Shown: in pieces, positions 17,570 to 27,780 of the stretch
How the letters are laid out: each line of letters opens with the position of its first letter
How positions within the stretch are numbered: position 1 is the stretch's first letter
Source of the DNA: JBFHIJ01 sp041596515
GTDB lineage: Bacteria > Bacteroidota > Ignavibacteria > Kapaibacteriales > UBA2268
Length of the DNA: 64,000 nucleotides
Assembly (NCBI GenBank): GCA_041596515.1
Contig: JBFHIJ010000011.1
Span: 1 to 64,000, forward strand
Direction: 5' to 3'
Made by a program: the position numbers and the translations under genes
The notes under the pieces: generated by a model
The model's database searches: none
Told to the model about the DNA's origin: nothing
What the model saw: the letters and a program-made list of their open reading frames with translations, nothing else

Positions 17570-19426
17570 CTAATTAGATTTGTCTGATTCGAAATCAAGT
17601 TTAAGAGAGTCTATTTGAGACTCAATACTCAGCGAATCAATCTTAGGCGTAGAAGTAGTGTCAGGAAAGAAAAATCCTTTGATTATGTCTTTGGCAATAG
17701 GTGCAGCCACAGTAGAGCCATATCCGGCATTTTCCACCATGCAGGCAACTGCTATTTTAGGATTATCCTTAGGAGCAAAACAAATAAACCATGAGTGGTC
17801 TTTTCCATGCGGATTTTGAGCTGTTCCGGTCTTGCCACATATATCCAATCCAGGGATTTGAACATTGGTAGCAGTTCCACCCGGCTTATTTACTACATCG
17901 AACATCCCATCATGAATAAGATTAAATATCTTTGGATCTATAGGTAGTTTAGTTTCGGTATAGTTAATAGGTTCATTCTTTTGAGTTTCAGGGTCATATA
18001 TATGACTGACATTATGAGGTTGAATTATTGTGCCACCATTAGCGAGAGCTGCAGTATAAACCGCTACTTGCAATGGTGTAGTCGAAATTTCGCCCTGACC
18101 TATGCCCCAGTTTAAAACTATACCTTTAGGGATATATTTGAGTCTTTTCATTAGTTGATCTCGGGAAGGAAAAGAGCCTGAAGATTCATAAGGTACATCT
18201 ATATTTGTTTTGTCGCCAAAACCAAAGAGCTTGCCATACTCATATATCTTATCAAGCCCAAGTTTTAGCCCCACATGGTAAAAGAAAGTATTACACGAAC
18301 CTTGAATAGCTTGCTGAGCTTTAACATTACCATGCACATGCGTACATCCAAAATGCCTATCTCCAAAATACATACCACCATTACAAGTAAAAGTTGTATT
18401 CTCATCTATAACTCCTTCTTGCATAGCAGCAGCAAGCATTAACATTTTCCATGTAGAACCGGGAGCATAAGCAGACTGAAATGCACGAGGCAATAAAGGT
18501 TTACCATCGTTGTTTCTCAGTGAGTCATATAATTTAGCCGGTATCCTGCCTGAAAAATCTCTTGGATCGAAGTCCGGTTTGCTAGCCATAACAATAATCT
18601 CACCTGTATTAGGATCAATGGCAACAACAGCACCACGTTTACCATCTAACAGTTTTTCTGCCATAACTTGCAAGTCAATATCAATAGTTAATTGCAAATC
18701 TTTACCATTTGTAGCAGGTATATCATTTTTACCATTTTCAAAACTTGCCACAGGGCGCCCCCTTTTATCTACCGCAACAAACTTATAACCACTTCTGCCT
18801 TTTAAGAAGTTTTCATAAGAAGATTCAAGTCCTGCTTTACCTATCATGTCTCCGGGACGAAGATATGGTTTGCGACGTAAGTTAGCTTGTGAAACTTCAC
18901 CTGTATATCCAAGTAAGTGTGCCATATTGCAGTCAAATTCATAGAGGCGTTTAGATTCTATAGCTACATCTATACCAGGTAAGAAATCATTATATTCTTC
19001 GATTCGCGAAACAATTTCAAAAGATGCGTCTCTGTGTATTTTAATTGGTTCGAACTTCGAGAAAGAAGAAAATTTATTTAAAGTCTTTTGAATAGAGATT
19101 GAATCTGTCTCTAATAAAGAGCATAATAAAGGCATAGCAATTGGGTCAAACTCTTTAGGTGTCAGTGTAATAGAAAATGAAGCTTCATTATGGACTATCA
19201 GTTTACCATTCCTATCATACATATTTCCTCTGAATGGCTCTACATTTACTTTTTTTATTGCCTGAGCTTCTGACTCAACCATATATTCGCTACCTTCCAG
19301 CAACTGCAATTGCGCCAGTCTTACTATAAATATAAAAGCAACTACATATAGAAGTAGCTTAAAGACGTTTTTACGTCCGTTAGACCCAAAAAATGGGTTT
19401 TCTCCCATGGAGCGTTTTATTGGCAT
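17570..19426 (-). CDS. mrdA: Penicillin-binding protein 2 (elongation transpeptidase)
   Basis: A 618-residue class B PBP with one N-terminal membrane helix (about residues 22-42) and a PBP dimerisation domain with the DRNG motif near 71-74. The transpeptidase domain has Ser324-x-x-Lys327 (GSTWK), Ser377-x-Asn379 (GSCNT) and Lys532-Thr-Gly (GKTGTAQ). It cross-links peptidoglycan during elongation with RodA. No rodA or mreBCD is adjacent; the genes upstream on the same strand are for surface polysaccharide. The C-terminal tail after about residue 580 is hydrophilic and serine/aspartate-rich. Confidence 0.93.
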   Translation of the reverse strand: MPIKRSMGENPFFGSNGRKNVFKLLLYVVAFIFIVRLAQLQLLEGSEYMVESEAQAIKKVNVEPFRGNMYDRNGKLIVHNEASFSITLTPKEFDPIAMPLLCSLLETDSISIQKTLNKFSSFSKFEPIKIHRDASFEIVSRIEEYNDFLPGIDVAIESKRLYEFDCNMAHLLGYTGEVSQANLRRKPYLRPGDMIGKAGLESSYENFLKGRSGYKFVAVDKRGRPVASFENGKNDIPATNGKDLQLTIDIDLQVMAEKLLDGKRGAVVAIDPNTGEIIVMASKPDFDPRDFSGRIPAKLYDSLRNNDGKPLLPRAFQSAYAPGSTWKMLMLAAAMQEGVIDENTTFTCNGGMYFGDRHFGCTHVHGNVKAQQAIQGSCNTFFYHVGLKLGLDKIYEYGKLFGFGDKTNIDVPYESSGSFPSRDQLMKRLKYIPKGIVLNWGIGQGEISTTPLQVAVYTAALANGGTIIQPHNVSHIYDPETQKNEPINYTETKLPIDPKIFNLIHDGMFDVVNKPGGTATNVQIPGLDICGKTGTAQNPHGKDHSWFICFAPKDNPKIAVACMVENAGYGSTVAAPIAKDIIKGFFFPDTTSTPKIDSLSIESQIDSLKLDFESDKSN

Positions 19427-19486
19427 TGCAGTTTTTCTTTAGAATCAACAAACGAGTTTGCAAAATAAGTAAAAAGAATTGAAATA

Positions 19487-20890
19487 TTAAATATTAGGTT
19501 CTGATTTTGTGTGATACTTTTCCGCCAGTGAAGTTAAAGCCAAGCCAAACGCGACTACAAACAGACCATCTCTATATGCAAATTGGCTGGAAGTAGTGTT
19601 CACAATGAAAAGAGTTAGCATTATAATAAAGCCTGAAAGAGCTATCCTCTTAAAAAATGGATTTTTAATTTGCTTAGTTAACTCAAAGGCTTTTAATAGC
19701 GTAAGTAGCATCACTGATAAATATGCTAAGGTTAGAGGAGCTCCAATTCGATAGAAGAAATAAATGTATCCATTGTGGATGATATTAGTTCTCTTTGTCC
19801 TCTCTGGGATGGGATCATAAAAATGAAATTCTGCAGAGAGTCCATTGCCTGACAGCATATTATATGGCACTGTATGATCTAAAGCCACTTCGTACTCTGC
19901 CAATCTGGAGAGTAAGGAATAATCTTGCATTCCTTTCGTAGAAGAAAAAAAGCGTTTTTCAACGAAAGTAAAGAATAATTTTGCGTTGTCCTGAAAAAAT
20001 ATCAATGCTGTAGCACTAGTTACAAGTAAAATTATAAGTGCATACACTGAAAACATAATTTTCTTTCTATAAGGTAGAAAAAGGAACACAAAGAATAATA
20101 ATAATATCTCTACTGCCCAAAATGTCCTAGAGAATGTAATAATCAAGGCTGTAAAGCAAATGGCAGAAAAACCCATAAAATATGCTTTTACTGCTCGAGA
20201 GTAATCACCAAAGCTAAATAATATTGCTACTGCTATGCTAACTGTCAATATTGTCTGATTCTCTCTTACAGAAGTACCTAATTGATATGCATACATTACA
20301 TTATCTGCAGTCAATATTTTATAATAAGTATAAAACTGCCCAAAACTAACCGCGAGCACAGATAAAGAAAATATAAAAAGCAGACGCTCAATATCTTTTT
20401 TATCTTCAAACTCTTCTTTCAATGGAAAATAGTAGAGAGTTATCAGTAGCAAAATATACTCTCTCAGCCAATTAAACAAGTCTACATCATTAAAAAATGC
20501 AACTATAGCATTGCCTAACAGAGCTACAAAGAAAAATATCAGTAACCAGTCCTTCAATGAACTTGTTACATTCTTTTTATGCACAAATACTGTCCAAAAG
20601 AACCAAATAGCTAAGCCAAAAACCAGATAAACACCAACAAACACATCTAAAACAGATACACCTTCACTATTAGATAGGAAGAATACCGAACTAAAAAGTG
20701 CAACTGAATACAGCCAAAACTTCTTATTGTAAAACATGATTGTAAGAAAAGCAATGCCTAATGTGGCAGGCACAATAAGCAGTTGCAGCTCCAGCAATAA
20801 TGCCAAAACAATCCCTAACAATGATATAGTCAAAGTTAAGAAACCATAAGTAAATGGTATTTTGTTTATGTAGGGAGTCTTATTAGTCAT
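19487..20890 (-). CDS. O-antigen ligase/polymerase-like membrane protein
   Basis: A polytopic protein of about 467 residues with some 11-12 hydrophobic segments. A large periplasmic loop follows about residue 320 (KRFFSSTKGMQDYSLLSRL), as in WaaL/Wzy-type proteins of the O-antigen_lig family. A role in joining or polymerising surface polysaccharide is supported by the Wzz-like gene directly upstream. The chosen ATG at 20890 overlaps the end of that gene by 8 bases; an in-frame GTG five codons earlier is also possible. Ligase and polymerase cannot be separated by sequence. Confidence 0.8.
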   Translation of the reverse strand: MTNKTPYINKIPFTYGFLTLTISLLGIVLALLLELQLLIVPATLGIAFLTIMFYNKKFWLYSVALFSSVFFLSNSEGVSVLDVFVGVYLVFGLAIWFFWTVFVHKKNVTSSLKDWLLIFFFVALLGNAIVAFFNDVDLFNWLREYILLLITLYYFPLKEEFEDKKDIERLLFIFSLSVLAVSFGQFYTYYKILTADNVMYAYQLGTSVRENQTILTVSIAVAILFSFGDYSRAVKAYFMGFSAICFTALIITFSRTFWAVEILLLFFVFLFLPYRKKIMFSVYALIILLVTSATALIFFQDNAKLFFTFVEKRFFSSTKGMQDYSLLSRLAEYEVALDHTVPYNMLSGNGLSAEFHFYDPIPERTKRTNIIHNGYIYFFYRIGAPLTLAYLSVMLLTLLKAFELTKQIKNPFFKRIALSGFIIMLTLFIVNTTSSQFAYRDGLFVVAFGLALTSLAEKYHTKSEPNI

Positions 20891-22040
20891 TCGTATTGGT
20901 TTCACTATCTATACTTTGTTGATATTTTTCCTTTAACTCCTTATATGAGTTAAAGAAGACAACAAATAACATAGCTAAGACGAAGCCTCCAAAAGTAGAG
21001 CCAGCAACGATCACCGAGCGCTTAGGTTTAGATTTCTTTTGTGGTACAATAGCTTCATCTAATACATATAGATTTTTTTGGTTTTTATTAATGTCAAGTC
21101 TTGTTTCTTCATACATAGGCATAAGGAATGCTTTTACTTTAGTGAAAGTTTCATATTCGGCATAAAGTTTCAAATAATTTATACCAACTTCCGCTGCATC
21201 ATTAAGAGCAAAATTTCCGGCAAAGCCCGGTTCAGTTTCAATTTCATCCAGTTTTTGAAGTGACTTGTTGTATAAGTCCTTTATAAGTTTTGTTTTGGAG
21301 TAATCTTCGCCGTAGTTATCTCTAAGGAACTGGTATTGAATTTCGTATTGAATAGATTGTGCCTTAAATTCGGCTAAGGAAGAGCTAACTGCTTTAGCTT
21401 GATCCATCGGACTTAAAACTTGTTTCGATTTAGCATATATTTGAAGTTTAGTGCCAATATCCTGCAAAGTAGAATCCGTAGCTGCTACTCTTTTCTCTAA
21501 GTATTTGAGATTATCAGAGGTCTCTGTTTTACTGAGTTTAATAGCAAAGTTATTTGCTATTTCAACATAATCATTTGCCATTTCTGCGCATCTGTTTTTA
21601 TCTTTATCAGTAACGCTAATCAGATAATTTCCTTCTTTTTCGTAAGTAACGTCTACGTTGGATAGAAACTCAGCTCTGACATCATCCATCAGAGTATCAG
21701 GTATGTCATAGCTCTTTGGCAAGTCATATTTTTTAATCATAGAATCTATGACTGTTCTCGATTCCAACACAACAATAAAGGTATAACTATCTCCTGATTT
21801 ACCACCTAATTTGGATAGACCAAAATCTTTCAAAGCAGAAGTAACACTACCCATGAGTCCGGAGGTACCGGAGGCATCTTTGGGTGGTACCACATTTACT
21901 TTTGCAGTGTACCATGGTGGAAGTAAAAGAGCAACTATAACGGATGCTATAGCACATAATGCAGTAAAAGAAATAATAAAAATTTTATGTTTAAACAGTA
22001 AAAAAAGTAGCTTTAGATTGCTGTAGGTATTGTTTTCCAT
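20883..22040 (-). CDS. Wzz-like chain-length determinant protein
   Basis: A 385-residue inner-membrane protein with the polysaccharide co-polymerase layout: a helix near residues 17-40, a long periplasmic part with coiled-coil tendency (about 170-300), and a second helix near 345-365 preceded by the proline-containing PQKKSKPKRS. There is no C-terminal kinase domain. Such proteins set the length of O-antigen or exopolysaccharide chains. The overlap with the O-antigen ligase/polymerase gene supports this. Only part of the polysaccharide machinery is here: no flippase, no sugar-nucleotide enzymes and no outer-membrane Wza are visible. Confidence 0.85.
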   Translation of the reverse strand: MENNTYSNLKLLFLLFKHKIFIISFTALCAIASVIVALLLPPWYTAKVNVVPPKDASGTSGLMGSVTSALKDFGLSKLGGKSGDSYTFIVVLESRTVIDSMIKKYDLPKSYDIPDTLMDDVRAEFLSNVDVTYEKEGNYLISVTDKDKNRCAEMANDYVEIANNFAIKLSKTETSDNLKYLEKRVAATDSTLQDIGTKLQIYAKSKQVLSPMDQAKAVSSSLAEFKAQSIQYEIQYQFLRDNYGEDYSKTKLIKDLYNKSLQKLDEIETEPGFAGNFALNDAAEVGINYLKLYAEYETFTKVKAFLMPMYEETRLDINKNQKNLYVLDEAIVPQKKSKPKRSVIVAGSTFGGFVLAMLFVVFFNSYKELKEKYQQSIDSETNTND

Positions 22041-22121
22041 AGTCTAAGTCTTTCTTTGTAAGTTTGAATAATATGCAATATATAAAATCTTTTGAAGTAA
22101 TCCATACTACAAGGTATAGGC

Positions 22122-23417
22122 TTATTTGTTCAAAAATTTTACAATCATTTTATCGTACAAATAACCTGTAAATGGAATAAGTGTAGAAATCATGTATATC
22201 TGATAACGAGTTTCTAAATTTACCATGCCGAAAAGTAAAGTATAATACAAGAAAAATAGTATGAATAGCAAAGCTATCGGCTTATTGTCTTTAAAGCATC
22301 TAAATAAACCGTAAAGTCCTGCAGGAATTGTGATGATAATAAAAAACAAATAAGGTATGCTTTTGGCACGAGGTGTATAAATATCAACAGACCACAGGAA
22401 TAACATTCTTTTCAAAGACAGTACAGCATATTCCTTAGGGTTGTTGAATATGAAAGATTGTGCTTCTTCTTTGAAAATGCTGTCAGCCGCTATTTCAAAA
22501 TATGCATTATACTCAAGAGAGTCTAACTTGTCAATCAAATGCGGAGAGTGGTCTTTATTTAGCCATATAGATTCATGGTTTTTCCCAAAAGCACCACCGG
22601 TAGCAATGTCGTTATTTCCACGCCATATTTCATGCCAAGGGTGAGAAACTATCGGTACAAATTTGCTAAAAAGTTGTGTGTTTCTATACATCCACGGAGA
22701 AATTGCAATGAGTATTAAGAATACGGAAATGCCATAATGTAAGATTACAGTAGACAGCTTATGCTTCTTTAAAAATACAACTATAGCCGATGTTATAAAA
22801 AGCAATACATTCCCTAAAATAAGGAATTCACTTCTTGTTAGTATCTGCAAGCTAATTAGCAAAGAGGAAATTACTAAGAGCTTTATGTCAGGTTTATTTA
22901 TATATAAAATCAAGCTAAATAATATAGCTAAAGCCAGCATCTGATATAGTGGTGAGCCACTAAAAGTAATACAACCAAAAGCATTTGGTAGAAACATCAA
23001 TGCCATAATTCCAGAGATTTTTGCAGCTCTTTCTTTAAAGAATTGTTGTGCTATTTTATATACTAATATTACAGTTACGGAGCTGAAAATTGCATTTAAC
23101 AACATGAGTAGGAAGTAGCCTTTGGCATTATCCCCGAAGATTTCCATACCTACATAAAGAATATATGGGTTCACCGGAGGGATAAAAGCACCTTCAAACT
23201 CAGGTGGCAGTGCATGCTCAGCCAGCCTTTCGACTGAGTTCGAAGGATATGGCCAGTGCATAGAAAAACCATTATCGTTCAGCAGGTTTCGGGCTATTTT
23301 ACCATGTTCGTACATCTCAGGATTGTCAAAATTACCCATTACAATAATCAAGGCTATTCTAATTATAAACGCTCCGATGAACAGAGCATAGGCAAATTTT
23401 TTACTATCTAACTGCAT
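22122..23417 (-). CDS. GT39/ArnT-like membrane glycosyltransferase
   Basis: A 431-residue polytopic protein with about ten helices. The acidic NFDNPEMYEHG motif follows the first helix (residues 29-39), as in the dolichyl- or undecaprenyl-phosphate-sugar transferases of the GT39/83 and RgtA-D type. RSEFLILGNV and SPWMYRN are further family-like blocks. It would transfer a lipid-linked sugar on the periplasmic side to a lipid, glycan or protein. It heads the leftward surface-polysaccharide run, 81 bases before the Wzz-like gene. Acceptor unknown. Confidence 0.8.
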   Translation of the reverse strand: MQLDSKKFAYALFIGAFIIRIALIIVMGNFDNPEMYEHGKIARNLLNDNGFSMHWPYPSNSVERLAEHALPPEFEGAFIPPVNPYILYVGMEIFGDNAKGYFLLMLLNAIFSSVTVILVYKIAQQFFKERAAKISGIMALMFLPNAFGCITFSGSPLYQMLALAILFSLILYINKPDIKLLVISSLLISLQILTRSEFLILGNVLLFITSAIVVFLKKHKLSTVILHYGISVFLILIAISPWMYRNTQLFSKFVPIVSHPWHEIWRGNNDIATGGAFGKNHESIWLNKDHSPHLIDKLDSLEYNAYFEIAADSIFKEEAQSFIFNNPKEYAVLSLKRMLFLWSVDIYTPRAKSIPYLFFIIITIPAGLYGLFRCFKDNKPIALLFILFFLYYTLLFGMVNLETRYQIYMISTLIPFTGYLYDKMIVKFLNK

Positions 23418-23597
23418 AAGATTAATATTTTATGTGAAACTAAAACATAAGCTTGTAAGATAAGAAAAAAGAAAATATAAATATCAAAAACTTAGATTCT
23501 TTTCCCCATTTTACTATATTACTACGATTTTAAACAAATATTTCATATAATCGTATACTTTGTAAGAATAATATTTATATTTACTAGGGTAAGAATT

Positions 23598-25283
23598 ATG
23601 ACCTATAAGATGCTGAGACTATTTTTTCTCATGTTGATTGTTTCTCCAACGCTTCTCGCTGACGATTTAATGGAAATCGCAAATGGGGAACTCACAAGAA
23701 ATTTCGTTACATTACAGAAACAGGAGATACCTCCCTATTTCATTTCATACTCCATTACTGAAACGATAAGTAATTCGATTACTGCTTCATTTGGAAGAAT
23801 TGAAAACAAATCTATTAATGATGTTAATAGAATTTTAGATATAGATTTAAGAGTAGGAGACTATCAGTTTGATAATACTCATATCATCCGTGGGAATCCG
23901 TTTAATTTTGGTTCCGGAGCAGGATCTGCAGTGTTGCCCCTTACAAATGATAAAAATGCCTTAACCAATGCAATGTGGTTTTCCACTGATAATCTATACA
24001 AAAAAGCTACTGAGAGATATGAAAAAGCTCTTACTAATAAAGCTGTGAAAGTAGCAGAAGAAGATTCAAGTGCAGATTTCTCAGAAGAAACAAAAGTTGT
24101 TGACATTCAACCGCTTCAGACGCTTGAGTTTGATGCTGCTAAATGGGAGAAATTAGCCACAAATCTATCCGCCATGTTCTCTTCAGAACCATTGATCTAT
24201 AACGCAACCGTGTCAGTTCGAACTGAATTAAAACATAAATATTTTGTTAGTAGTGAGGGCACAAAACTGAGATGGTCTGAAAAAGGGGCAAGAGTCATGG
24301 TCAGCGCTAAAACAAAAGCAGATGACGGTATGTCGCTGCCATTGTACGAAAGCTATTTTGCTTTTAATCCAAAAGACTTGCCCAGCGAAAAAGAAATAGC
24401 TGCAGATATTAAAAAGATGATAAATTTACTTGTTGCTTTAAGAGATGCTCCTATGGCTACTACTTATACAGGGCCTGCTATACTTTCAGGAGAAGCTTCA
24501 GGAGTGTTCTTTCATGAAATATTTGGGCATAGAGTAGAGGGGCATCGCGAAAAAGATCCTAACTCATCCCAAACGTTTAAGCAATCTATTGGGGAAGAAA
24601 TATTGCCTTCATTTATTGATGTGGTATTTGACCCTACTAAAAAAGAACTTCAAGGAAAAGAAATATCCGGTTATTATCCTTATGACGACGAGGGTGTAAA
24701 AGCTCAAAGAGTTGAAACTGTAAAAGATGGCAAGTTTTCTCACTTCCTTATGTCAAGATCTCCTATAGAAAACTTCTCACATTCAAATGGACATGGCAGG
24801 AAACAACAAGGATATAACGCTGTTTCCAGACAGTCTAACCTGATTGTAACAGCTCATAAGACTGAATCAAAAGATGAGCTGAAAGAACAATTACGCAAAC
24901 TAAGCAAAGAGCAAGGTAAAGAATATGGCTTATACTTTGAAACTGTTTCAGGTGGTTTTACATTTACAAACAGAACTATTCCAAATGCGTTCAATGTAAC
25001 TCCATTGGTTGTATATAAAATATATGTAGATGGCAGACCTGATGAGTTAGTCAGAGGTGTAGATTTAATAGGCACTCCTCTTACTACATTTGCTAATATA
25101 GTGGCTTCGGCTGATGATTTGGGTGTGTTTAATGGCATTTGTGGAGCAGAGTCCGGTGGTGTACCGGTTTCAGCTTGTTCGCCTTCATTATTAGTTTCGA
25201 CTATAGAAGTGCAAAAAAAGAAAAAATCGCAAGCTAAACCACCATTGCTTCCTTCACCTGTAGGAGCAACTATTAATCCTTAA
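23598..25283 (+). CDS. tldD: Secreted TldD-type metallopeptidase
   Basis: A 561-residue TldD/PmbA-family (M103) protein with an N-terminal signal sequence (residues 1-21, ending LLADD), unlike cytoplasmic E. coli TldD. The HExxxH zinc site is intact at His306-Glu307 and His311 (FHEIFGHRVEGH). A cysteine-containing block near the C-terminus (CGAESGGVPVSACSP) can supply the third ligand. TldD/TldE pairs degrade unfolded or modified peptides and mature some RiPPs. The partner gene lies two genes downstream, with a small membrane protein in between. Spacings of 13 bases imply one operon. Confidence 0.88.
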   Translation: MTYKMLRLFFLMLIVSPTLLADDLMEIANGELTRNFVTLQKQEIPPYFISYSITETISNSITASFGRIENKSINDVNRILDIDLRVGDYQFDNTHIIRGNPFNFGSGAGSAVLPLTNDKNALTNAMWFSTDNLYKKATERYEKALTNKAVKVAEEDSSADFSEETKVVDIQPLQTLEFDAAKWEKLATNLSAMFSSEPLIYNATVSVRTELKHKYFVSSEGTKLRWSEKGARVMVSAKTKADDGMSLPLYESYFAFNPKDLPSEKEIAADIKKMINLLVALRDAPMATTYTGPAILSGEASGVFFHEIFGHRVEGHREKDPNSSQTFKQSIGEEILPSFIDVVFDPTKKELQGKEISGYYPYDDEGVKAQRVETVKDGKFSHFLMSRSPIENFSHSNGHGRKQQGYNAVSRQSNLIVTAHKTESKDELKEQLRKLSKEQGKEYGLYFETVSGGFTFTNRTIPNAFNVTPLVVYKIYVDGRPDELVRGVDLIGTPLTTFANIVASADDLGVFNGICGAESGGVPVSACSPSLLVSTIEVQKKKKSQAKPPLLPSPVGATINP

Positions 25284-25296
25284 TAGGAGAGAATAA

Positions 25297-25815
25297 ATGA
25301 GACTTTATCAGGAAAAACAAAAATTTGACTCTAAATGGCTTAAAGCATTGCTGATAATAGGCTTTTTTGTGCCGATGCTGTTTCTTATGTATGGCAGTTA
25401 CAAGCAGCTCATAGAAGGTGTGCCGTTTGGAGATAATCCCGCTAGCGATCTTGGATTAATTATTACTTTGGTGATGATGCTTATTTTAGCGGTAGTTATA
25501 TATTTTGTTTTTTTCAGATCACAGATGATTATAGAAATGGATGAAACAAAAATATCTGTTAAATTTTTTCCGCTAATATGGACTGAAAGAACATATAAAA
25601 AAGAAGATATTGAATCATTTTCCGTAGAAAAATATAATTCGTTGCTAAGATACGGCGGTTGGGGCTTAAGATACCGTAGCCGAAAGGAACTGGCTATTAA
25701 TACTTCAGGAAATGAAGGGATATTATTAGTCCTTCGAAACGGTAAAAAAGTTATGCTAGGTACAAAAAATACTGAGCAGTTCGCTGCAGCCTTAAATAAA
25801 ATGTTAAACAATTAA
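25297..25815 (+). CDS. Two-helix membrane protein with PH-like C-terminal domain
   Basis: A 172-residue protein with helices near residues 16-36 and 48-71. A roughly 100-residue cytoplasmic region follows (SVKFFPLIWTERTYKKEDIE, YGGWGLRYR, NEGILLVLRNGKKVMLGT). The latter resembles the small PH-like domains found in DUF6141-type and related proteins. AGGAGAG before the ATG supports the start. It sits exactly between the two TldD/TldE-type genes, so it may anchor, assist or regulate that protease pair. No enzymatic motif is present. Function unknown. Confidence 0.7.
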   Translation: MRLYQEKQKFDSKWLKALLIIGFFVPMLFLMYGSYKQLIEGVPFGDNPASDLGLIITLVMMLILAVVIYFVFFRSQMIIEMDETKISVKFFPLIWTERTYKKEDIESFSVEKYNSLLRYGGWGLRYRSRKELAINTSGNEGILLVLRNGKKVMLGTKNTEQFAAALNKMLNN

Positions 25816-25828
25816 TTCGGTCATAAGA

Positions 25829-27580
25829 ATGAAGAAAATTATATTATTATTATTGATTTGCTTACCTTTTGTAGCAAAAGCCAATGATAACCAACAAATC
25901 CTAAAAGCTATGCATGATGAAATCAATCGCTCTATGGATGAGTTAAAATTAGACAATTTGGAAAAACCGTACTACATAGAGTATTCCTTAAATATTATGG
26001 ATTCTTATACTGTCAAGTCAGAATTAGGTGCGATTAATGAAGGCTCACATACTAAATTTGCTCGATTGACAGTTGGTGTGCGAGTGGGTGATTACACATT
26101 TGATAACTCAAACTTCTTTGACATCGGGCTTAGTTTCTTTGGGTCGAGCGATGATGAAGAAAGATATAAATCAAGAAAAATACCTTTTGACTTGGACTAT
26201 CTATCTCTTAGAAGAGAGCTTTGGCTTGCTACGGATGCTGCGTACAAACAGTCCGCTGAGTTGCTCTCCAAAAAAGAAGCTACTATCAAAAATCGAATGA
26301 GGAAAGATACAACTCACGATTTCATAAAAGTAGATCCAAAGAAATCATTTGATATAGAGCCATATCCAAACTTTGATAATAAGTATTTTAAAAAAGTAGT
26401 AGAAACGCTTTCCGGTATTTTTAAAAATTCTCCAAGTGTCCAGATTTCCGGGTGCAATGTTGAGTTCCAACCGCAAACGATTTACTATGTTAATTCCGAA
26501 GGTATGGAATATATAAAAACTAAATTCTTTACCGGATTAGAAGTATTAGCTGCAACTCAAGCAGTAGACGGTATGCCTTTAGCAGATTTTCACACAGCTT
26601 ATGCTAAGTATCCTAAAGATTTACCATCTTTAGATTCATTGAAAAAAGCGGTGACTATCGTACGTGATAACATAGAAGCTATGGTTAAAGCAGATGCTTT
26701 AGAAGAAACCTACGCCGGACCTGTAATCTTTGCAGACCAGGCAGCTTCAGAAATATTTGCGCAGGTGTTTGCCCCAAATCTTGTAGCTCAAAGAGATGCT
26801 CTAACTGAAGGCGGAGTGCAAACTTCTGACAGATACGGAGCATTTCAAAGAAAAATAGGAGGTAGAGTGCTACCTGAATTTATGTCAATGGATGCTTTCC
26901 CTAATAAAGAAGAATATGACGGAGTTAAACTGCTTGGCAATTATAAAGTAGATGACGATGGTCTAGCTCCTGCGGATGTCAACTTAGTAAAAGAGGGCTA
27001 CCTTAAAAACCTATTATCATCGAGAGTGCCTACAAGAAGAGTAAGAGAATCTAACGGCCATAAGAGAGGTGGCGCACCTATGTTCAGCAATTTAGTAGTT
27101 ACTGCTAATGAAAATGAGCTATCTTATGACGAACTAAAAGAACGTATGATGAAGCTCTGCAAGGACAGAGAACTACCTTACGGTTTAGTTATCAAAAAGC
27201 TTATGAATCAGAATCTGATGTATACATCATTGTATCGAATGACTAAAGGTGCAATTAGCTTCCCGAGATCGCAAGACCAAATAATAGTGCTCGAAGCGTA
27301 TAAAGTATTCCCTGATGGTAGAGAAGAGAGAGTAAGGGGTACACTTGCAAAAGGATTTACAGTGCAATCATTTAAAGATATTATCAACGTCGGCAATGAG
27401 TCTTATGTACATAGTCTATTAGCACCTTCCGTAGTTTCTTCATTTATGAGTGGCGGAGATAGGTTCGTGGCTGCTTCTATAGTAACACCGGATTTACTTT
27501 TTGAAGATGGCGAGATTAGAATAATTGAAGATGACTTCAACAAACTTCCATTTGTAGAGTCACCAATAAGTAGTAAATAA
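25829..27580 (+). CDS. Secreted TldE-like pseudoprotease partner
   Basis: A 583-residue TldD/PmbA-family protein with a signal peptide (MKKIILLLLICLPFVAKAND). It aligns along its length with the upstream TldD: shared VRVGDYxFDNS, DGMPLADFHTAYAKYPKDLPS and RVxESNGHKR blocks. The catalytic segment is degenerate: HEIFGH becomes Ser307-Glu-Ile-Phe-Ala-Gln312, and the C-terminal cysteine block is replaced by HSLLAPSVVSSF. It is therefore predicted not to bind zinc. In E. coli, TldE also lacks the metal site but is needed as the heteromeric partner, and the same arrangement is likely here. A terminator follows. Confidence 0.85.
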   Translation: MKKIILLLLICLPFVAKANDNQQILKAMHDEINRSMDELKLDNLEKPYYIEYSLNIMDSYTVKSELGAINEGSHTKFARLTVGVRVGDYTFDNSNFFDIGLSFFGSSDDEERYKSRKIPFDLDYLSLRRELWLATDAAYKQSAELLSKKEATIKNRMRKDTTHDFIKVDPKKSFDIEPYPNFDNKYFKKVVETLSGIFKNSPSVQISGCNVEFQPQTIYYVNSEGMEYIKTKFFTGLEVLAATQAVDGMPLADFHTAYAKYPKDLPSLDSLKKAVTIVRDNIEAMVKADALEETYAGPVIFADQAASEIFAQVFAPNLVAQRDALTEGGVQTSDRYGAFQRKIGGRVLPEFMSMDAFPNKEEYDGVKLLGNYKVDDDGLAPADVNLVKEGYLKNLLSSRVPTRRVRESNGHKRGGAPMFSNLVVTANENELSYDELKERMMKLCKDRELPYGLVIKKLMNQNLMYTSLYRMTKGAISFPRSQDQIIVLEAYKVFPDGREERVRGTLAKGFTVQSFKDIINVGNESYVHSLLAPSVVSSFMSGGDRFVAASIVTPDLLFEDGEIRIIEDDFNKLPFVESPISSK

Positions 27581-27603
27581 AATCTAAATAGATAGGATTT
27601 CAT

Positions 27604-27635
27604 AAAAGGTATGCAGTGATGTGTACCTTTTTTTT
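27604..27635 (+). terminator. Intrinsic terminator
   Basis: Arms AAAGGTA and TACCTTT pair around a 12-13-base loop, and the right arm runs into eight or more T residues. It closes the TldD/TldE operon. Confidence 0.75.
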
Positions 27636-27780
27636 AAACCGGGCTTATGAATAACAAAATTGCATTTGTAATAGATAGTCCTGCCTAAAATCATAATCCC
27701 TTTAAAAACAGAAAACTTTTATCAATCAAAATCGTAATTTTTGAGAGATACATATTTTAATCACTAAATACTTAATTATT

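Noticed and set aside
19050..19070. TTCGAA-containing stretch resembling a tRNA T-loop
   Set aside because: It lies inside the PBP2 coding sequence and no cloverleaf can be drawn around it.
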